Positions 61,630 through 64,000 of a DNA stretch of 64,000 nucleotides are shown here, piece after piece. A program made the translations under genes and the position numbers. Under the pieces are notes generated by a model. The model was not told the DNA's origin, did not search any database, and saw only the letters and a program-made list of their open reading frames with translations. The stretch is from Solobacterium sp. (lineage in GTDB: Bacteria > Bacillota_I > Bacilli_A > Erysipelotrichales > Erysipelotrichaceae): assembly GCA_024693325.1 (NCBI GenBank), contig JAILLA010000005.1, forward strand, positions 48,116-112,115. The letters run 5' to 3'. Within the stretch, counting starts at the first letter, position 1. Every line of letters starts with the position of its first letter.

Positions 61630-62634
61630 ATGACTTACAAAAGTACGAAAAAAAGAGTACTGTCGCTTATTCCGGTACTGTCATATGTGCTTGCGGGCAC
61701 ACCCGTGATCAGTGCTGAAGAGCTCAGCGACAGCAATACAGAGCTCCAGGTCATCGAACTGGAATCCTCTGATATACAGCCGCTTGAAACGATCAAGCAT
61801 GCAGTTCTGTCTCAGTATTACGATGAATACGATACAGAAAACGCAGTCATCAGTGTCAGCCCGTTCTCACAGGTATCTGCCGGTCTGAATTCCGTTGTCG
61901 TCAATATCGACTTCGTAAACGATGATGAAGGCGTCGGTACAGCACTGTCCGTGCCCGTCCTGATCAGGAACATCCTGTCGGACGATCCTTCGATCCTGCT
62001 GACATCGGAAACAGTGTCAGTCAAAAAGAATTCCGAATTTGATCCGCTTGAATATATTGCGGAGATCACAGACGGTTCCGGTTCCGGTATCCTGCCGGCA
62101 CTCAGCGTTGACAGCAATGTCGATACGAAAACGAACGGAACTTACACTGTAAACTATACAGTCACAAACATGCACGGTCATTCCGCCTCAGCTGCACTGG
62201 AGGTAGAAGTATATACACCGGTCCTTGCGCCGGGTGAAAATGTGGATCTTTCCACACTGATGATCAACGATGACGGATCCGTGTATGCAATGTTTGAAGC
62301 CATCAATGCGGTGCGTGCAGCCTATGGCCTGTACCCGTATGTGCTGGCGAGCGATGCAGGCATGACTGCTTCCGCGATCCGTGCACAGGAATGCACATAT
62401 TTCCTCAGCCATACAAGACCTGACGGAACACCGTATCATACGGTCATGGCACAGGTCGGTGAACCTCACGGTTCCATGGTCTGGGAGATCCTGGTCGCCT
62501 ACGGCAATTCCGTAGAATCCAACCTGAACTGGTGGCTGAACGAACCCGGACACGCAGCCTGCGTACTCGGTACGTTCGGAACGATCATATCGATCGGTCA
62601 TTCCGGAAATGTCTGGGAAGCAATGGTCTATTAA
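61630..62634 (+). CDS. Secreted CAP/SCP-domain protein with Ig-like region
   Basis: This roughly 334-residue protein has a good signal peptide from 61630 (MTYKSTKKRVLSLIPVLSYVL, cleavage after VISA). Next come an acidic linker, an Ig-like/DUF5011-type segment (about 125-200; ETVSVKKNSEFDPLEYIAEI and NGTYTVNYTVTNMHGHSA) and a C-terminal CAP/SCP domain (about 215-334). The latter shows MFEAINAVRAAYGLYP, SAIRAQECTYFLSHTRPDG and ESNLNWWLNEPGHAACVL. An ATG 18 codons upstream (61576) is possible but would spoil the signal. CAP proteins are extracellular with varied functions. Confidence 0.82.
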   Translation: MTYKSTKKRVLSLIPVLSYVLAGTPVISAEELSDSNTELQVIELESSDIQPLETIKHAVLSQYYDEYDTENAVISVSPFSQVSAGLNSVVVNIDFVNDDEGVGTALSVPVLIRNILSDDPSILLTSETVSVKKNSEFDPLEYIAEITDGSGSGILPALSVDSNVDTKTNGTYTVNYTVTNMHGHSASAALEVEVYTPVLAPGENVDLSTLMINDDGSVYAMFEAINAVRAAYGLYPYVLASDAGMTASAIRAQECTYFLSHTRPDGTPYHTVMAQVGEPHGSMVWEILVAYGNSVESNLNWWLNEPGHAACVLGTFGTIISIGHSGNVWEAMVY

Positions 62635-62641
62635 CAAAATT

Positions 62642-62670
62642 GAGCAGCTCTTGATGAACTGCTCTTTTTT
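62642..62670 (+). terminator. Rho-independent terminator after the CAP gene
   Basis: GAGCAG pairs with CTGCTC across an 11-base loop, and T6 follows. It ends seven bases before the anti-sigma gene stop on the other strand. Confidence 0.82.
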
Positions 62671-62676
62671 CATGTT

Positions 62677-63285
62677 TCAGTATTCAAATGTGCATTCCCA
62701 ATGTCCTCTGACCGGGAGGTCCTGATCGGCTTTTTTGGATCCTTTGAATTCCGTGATCACAAGACGGCAAGTGCCATGTTCCTGCAAAGTCAGAGGTATG
62801 ATGATCTCAACTGTGCCCTCAGATGCTTCAGACCATTCCGCAGGTTCGTTTTCCATAACGGTATTTCCTGCAGGATCAAGGACTTCGTATCCAGTGATCG
62901 TCCACTCTTCGATCTCACTGTACGGTACTGTATCCGGGCACTGCAGCGTTAAATGCAGTGCGTCTTCTTCCGCAAAAACACTGACATTGATTTCCTGATC
63001 TGCATTTTCATAGACTGTTCCGGTAACTGCACCGTTCCGGTTTGTAACATCGCGGAAGAATCCCTTCAGCGAACCGGCGGAAACCATGACTGTTCCTGCA
63101 AGACAGATGCAGAGTACTGTGACTGCTGCCGCCATACGTGGAATATATATTTTTTTCATCAAACTGTTCTCCTGTTTCCGGGTATATTTATGGTTCTGTT
63201 CCAGGATACCGGACAGCATGCGTTCATCAGCGGAATCATCCGGTCCGATCTTGTTCCATGACCGGATCAGTTTATCGTTCTTCAT
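62677..63285 (-). CDS. Putative membrane anti-sigma factor (DUF4179-like)
   Basis: This 202-residue protein has a short cytoplasmic N-terminus with charged helices (about 1-45), one transmembrane helix (about 50-70, AAAVTVLCICLAGTVMVSAG) and an extracytoplasmic beta-rich domain (about 75-202). Its gene overlaps the end of the sigma factor gene by 14 bases, which is typical of ECF sigma/anti-sigma pairs. The domain after the helix (NADQEINVSVFAEEDALHLTLQ) resembles DUF4179-type sensors. The start could be 63285 or 63297. Confidence 0.75.
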   Translation of the reverse strand: MKNDKLIRSWNKIGPDDSADERMLSGILEQNHKYTRKQENSLMKKIYIPRMAAAVTVLCICLAGTVMVSAGSLKGFFRDVTNRNGAVTGTVYENADQEINVSVFAEEDALHLTLQCPDTVPYSEIEEWTITGYEVLDPAGNTVMENEPAEWSEASEGTVEIIIPLTLQEHGTCRLVITEFKGSKKADQDLPVRGHWECTFEY

Positions 63286-63772
63286 CGAAGTCTTCACCTG
63301 ACCTTTCTTTCAGAAGCCTGCGTGCTTCATGCATATAGTTTCTGATCGTTGACTGCGGTCTGCCGAGCATTCCGGCGATCTCCGCGCTGCTGTATCCTTC
63401 ATAGTAGTAAAGATAAACAACTGTCTTGTATTTATCCGGGAGAGCCATGACAGCCTGCATAAGACTGTCAGCTTCGGAATGGTCAGGACTCTGAAGTTCA
63501 TAATGATCATCAATGTCCTCATGTCTGCGCCACCAATAGCGCAAAGCATTTCGGCAGACATTTTCCGCTGTCCGGATCAGCCATGCTTTCTCATGCTGTT
63601 GATTTTCAAATACCGGAGCTTTTCTGATCATCTGAACGAATGTATCCTGAACTACATCCTCTGTGTCAGCAGTATTTTTCATATACGCATAGCAGACCCG
63701 GTAAACAGTCTGCCGGTGACGCATATAGATTTCCGTGATCTCTTTGTCCGTACGCAGCAAAGTTTCCTTCAT
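63272..63772 (-). CDS. ECF-type RNA polymerase sigma factor
   Basis: This 166-residue protein has sigma-70 region 2 (YRVCYAYMKNTADTEDVVQDTFVQMIRK) and region 4 (MALPDKYKTVVYLYYYEGYSSAEIAGMLGRPQSTIRNYMHEARRLL). It lacks regions 1 and 3, as ECF sigmas do. Start 63772 (MKETLLR) has GGGAGG upstream. The anti-sigma gene overlaps it. The signal and regulon are unknown; the CAP gene beyond the pair is a possible but unproven target. Confidence 0.93.
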   Translation of the reverse strand: MKETLLRTDKEITEIYMRHRQTVYRVCYAYMKNTADTEDVVQDTFVQMIRKAPVFENQQHEKAWLIRTAENVCRNALRYWWRRHEDIDDHYELQSPDHSEADSLMQAVMALPDKYKTVVYLYYYEGYSSAEIAGMLGRPQSTIRNYMHEARRLLKERSGEDFDEER

Positions 63773-63803
63773 CCTGTCTGACCTCCCTTCACTATTAATA
63801 CAA

Positions 63804-63872
63804 TCGGACACGCTGAAGTGTCGGATAGATTTTCGATTTTTATTATTATACGTACGAAAAAGGGGCTGTTAA
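63804..63872 (-). promoter_or_regulatory. Promoter and leader hairpin of the sigma/anti-sigma operon
   Basis: On the minus strand TTAACA (63867-63872) and a perfect TATAAT (63845-63850) are 16 bases apart. In the leader, TCCGACAC and GTGTCCGA form a near-perfect hairpin (63804-63825, one mismatch) about 35 bases before the ATG. This looks like a housekeeping promoter rather than an ECF one. Confidence 0.55.
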
Positions 63873-63897
63873 AAAACCTCGGTTAAATTAGCCGAAG
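63873..63897 (-). terminator. Terminator after the partial gene at the right edge
   Basis: On the minus strand CTTCGG pairs with CCGAGG across about nine bases, and T6 follows right after the stop codon. Its T-run abuts the -35 of the sigma operon promoter. Confidence 0.7.
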
Positions 63898-63898
63898 T

Positions 63899-64000
63899 TT
63901 AATGGCCCCTTTTCTTGTATTTATACGAAGATTTTGCCTTTTGATTATCTGTTTTTTTCTTCTTTTTCGAAACTCTTTTTACCAGGCGTTTTGCGCTTGG
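63899..64000 (-). CDS. C-terminal end of an unidentified basic protein
   Basis: A minus-strand frame enters from the right edge of the window and ends with TAA at 63899. Only 33 residues are visible and about two fifths of them are Lys or Arg (RLVKRVSKKKKKTDNQ, then KSSYKYKKRGH). A terminator hairpin follows immediately, which supports a real gene end. The composition fits an RNA- or DNA-binding tail, such as a transposase or ribosome-associated protein, but I cannot identify the family. Confidence 0.5.
   Translation of the reverse strand, partial: PSAKRLVKRVSKKKKKTDNQKAKSSYKYKKRGH

Overview
The window looks like the chromosome of a low-to-mid GC Gram-positive anaerobe (Bacillota). Evidence: strong AGGAGG-type ribosome binding sites, TTGACA/TATAAT promoters, an RNA polymerase delta subunit (RpoE), the yybS-gdpP-rplI-dnaB block, HPr with both His15 and Ser46, and a glgC-glgD-glgA glycogen operon. 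The family is not certain. An Erysipelotrichales-like gut organism is my best guess from gene content, without any database search. About nine genes in ten lie on the minus strand. I saw no rRNA, tRNA or CRISPR array, and no gene-free stretch longer than about 300 bases.

Layout by region. 1-2.2 kb: 5' part of a secreted beta-helix lipoprotein and an aldo/keto reductase. 2.4-5.8 kb: glycolytic operon pgk-tpiA-eno behind a good promoter. 5.9-7.2 kb: a small membrane protein and a lipoprotein with two InlB-type repeats and a C39-like domain that has lost its catalytic Cys and His. 7.3-19.2 kb: glycogen metabolism (glgC-glgD-glgA, pulA, glgB), interrupted by folC, ung and a DUF885 protein. 19.3-24.0 kb: a compact Bce-like ABC pair, ptsH with a possible cre site, DUF554, and two forward-strand lipoproteins. 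24.1-35.4 kb: replication, translation and envelope block in transcription order rpsF-ssb-rpsR, a polytopic membrane protein, yybS-gdpP-rplI-dnaB-M23 peptidase-walJ-htrA-like-rlmH. 35.6-42.5 kb: two tandem CNNM/CorC proteins, aminotransferase plus Lrp regulator, and a Suv3-like helicase on the plus strand. 42.6-47.1 kb: accessory-looking segment with an FtsX-type permease lacking an ATPase, three consecutive TetR regulators and a serine recombinase. 47.3-52.3 kb: Ntn asparaginase, a 38-residue protein, an orphan PTS EIIA, a SIS-domain protein, rpoE, argS and DUF1934. 52.5-64 kb: an MBL hydrolase, a complete IS3-family element (IRs and 3-bp target duplication visible), HD hydrolase, ispF, MATE, GNAT, a c-di-AMP receptor, ychF, DUF951, folD, dtd, a CAP-domain secreted protein, an ECF sigma/anti-sigma pair, and the C-terminal end of a basic protein.

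How the parts fit. Glucose-1-phosphate is stored through GlgC/GlgD, GlgA and GlgB, and PulA debranches it; lower glycolysis is encoded nearby. c-di-AMP signalling is represented by both a phosphodiesterase (GdpP) and a receptor (PstA/DarA type). The most unusual observation is two secreted or membrane protease-fold proteins with substituted catalytic residues: an HtrA-like protein in the walJ-rlmH operon (His to Arg, Ser to Thr) and the C39-like lipoprotein (Cys to Thr, His to Asn). Both look like pseudoproteases with probable binding or sensing roles.
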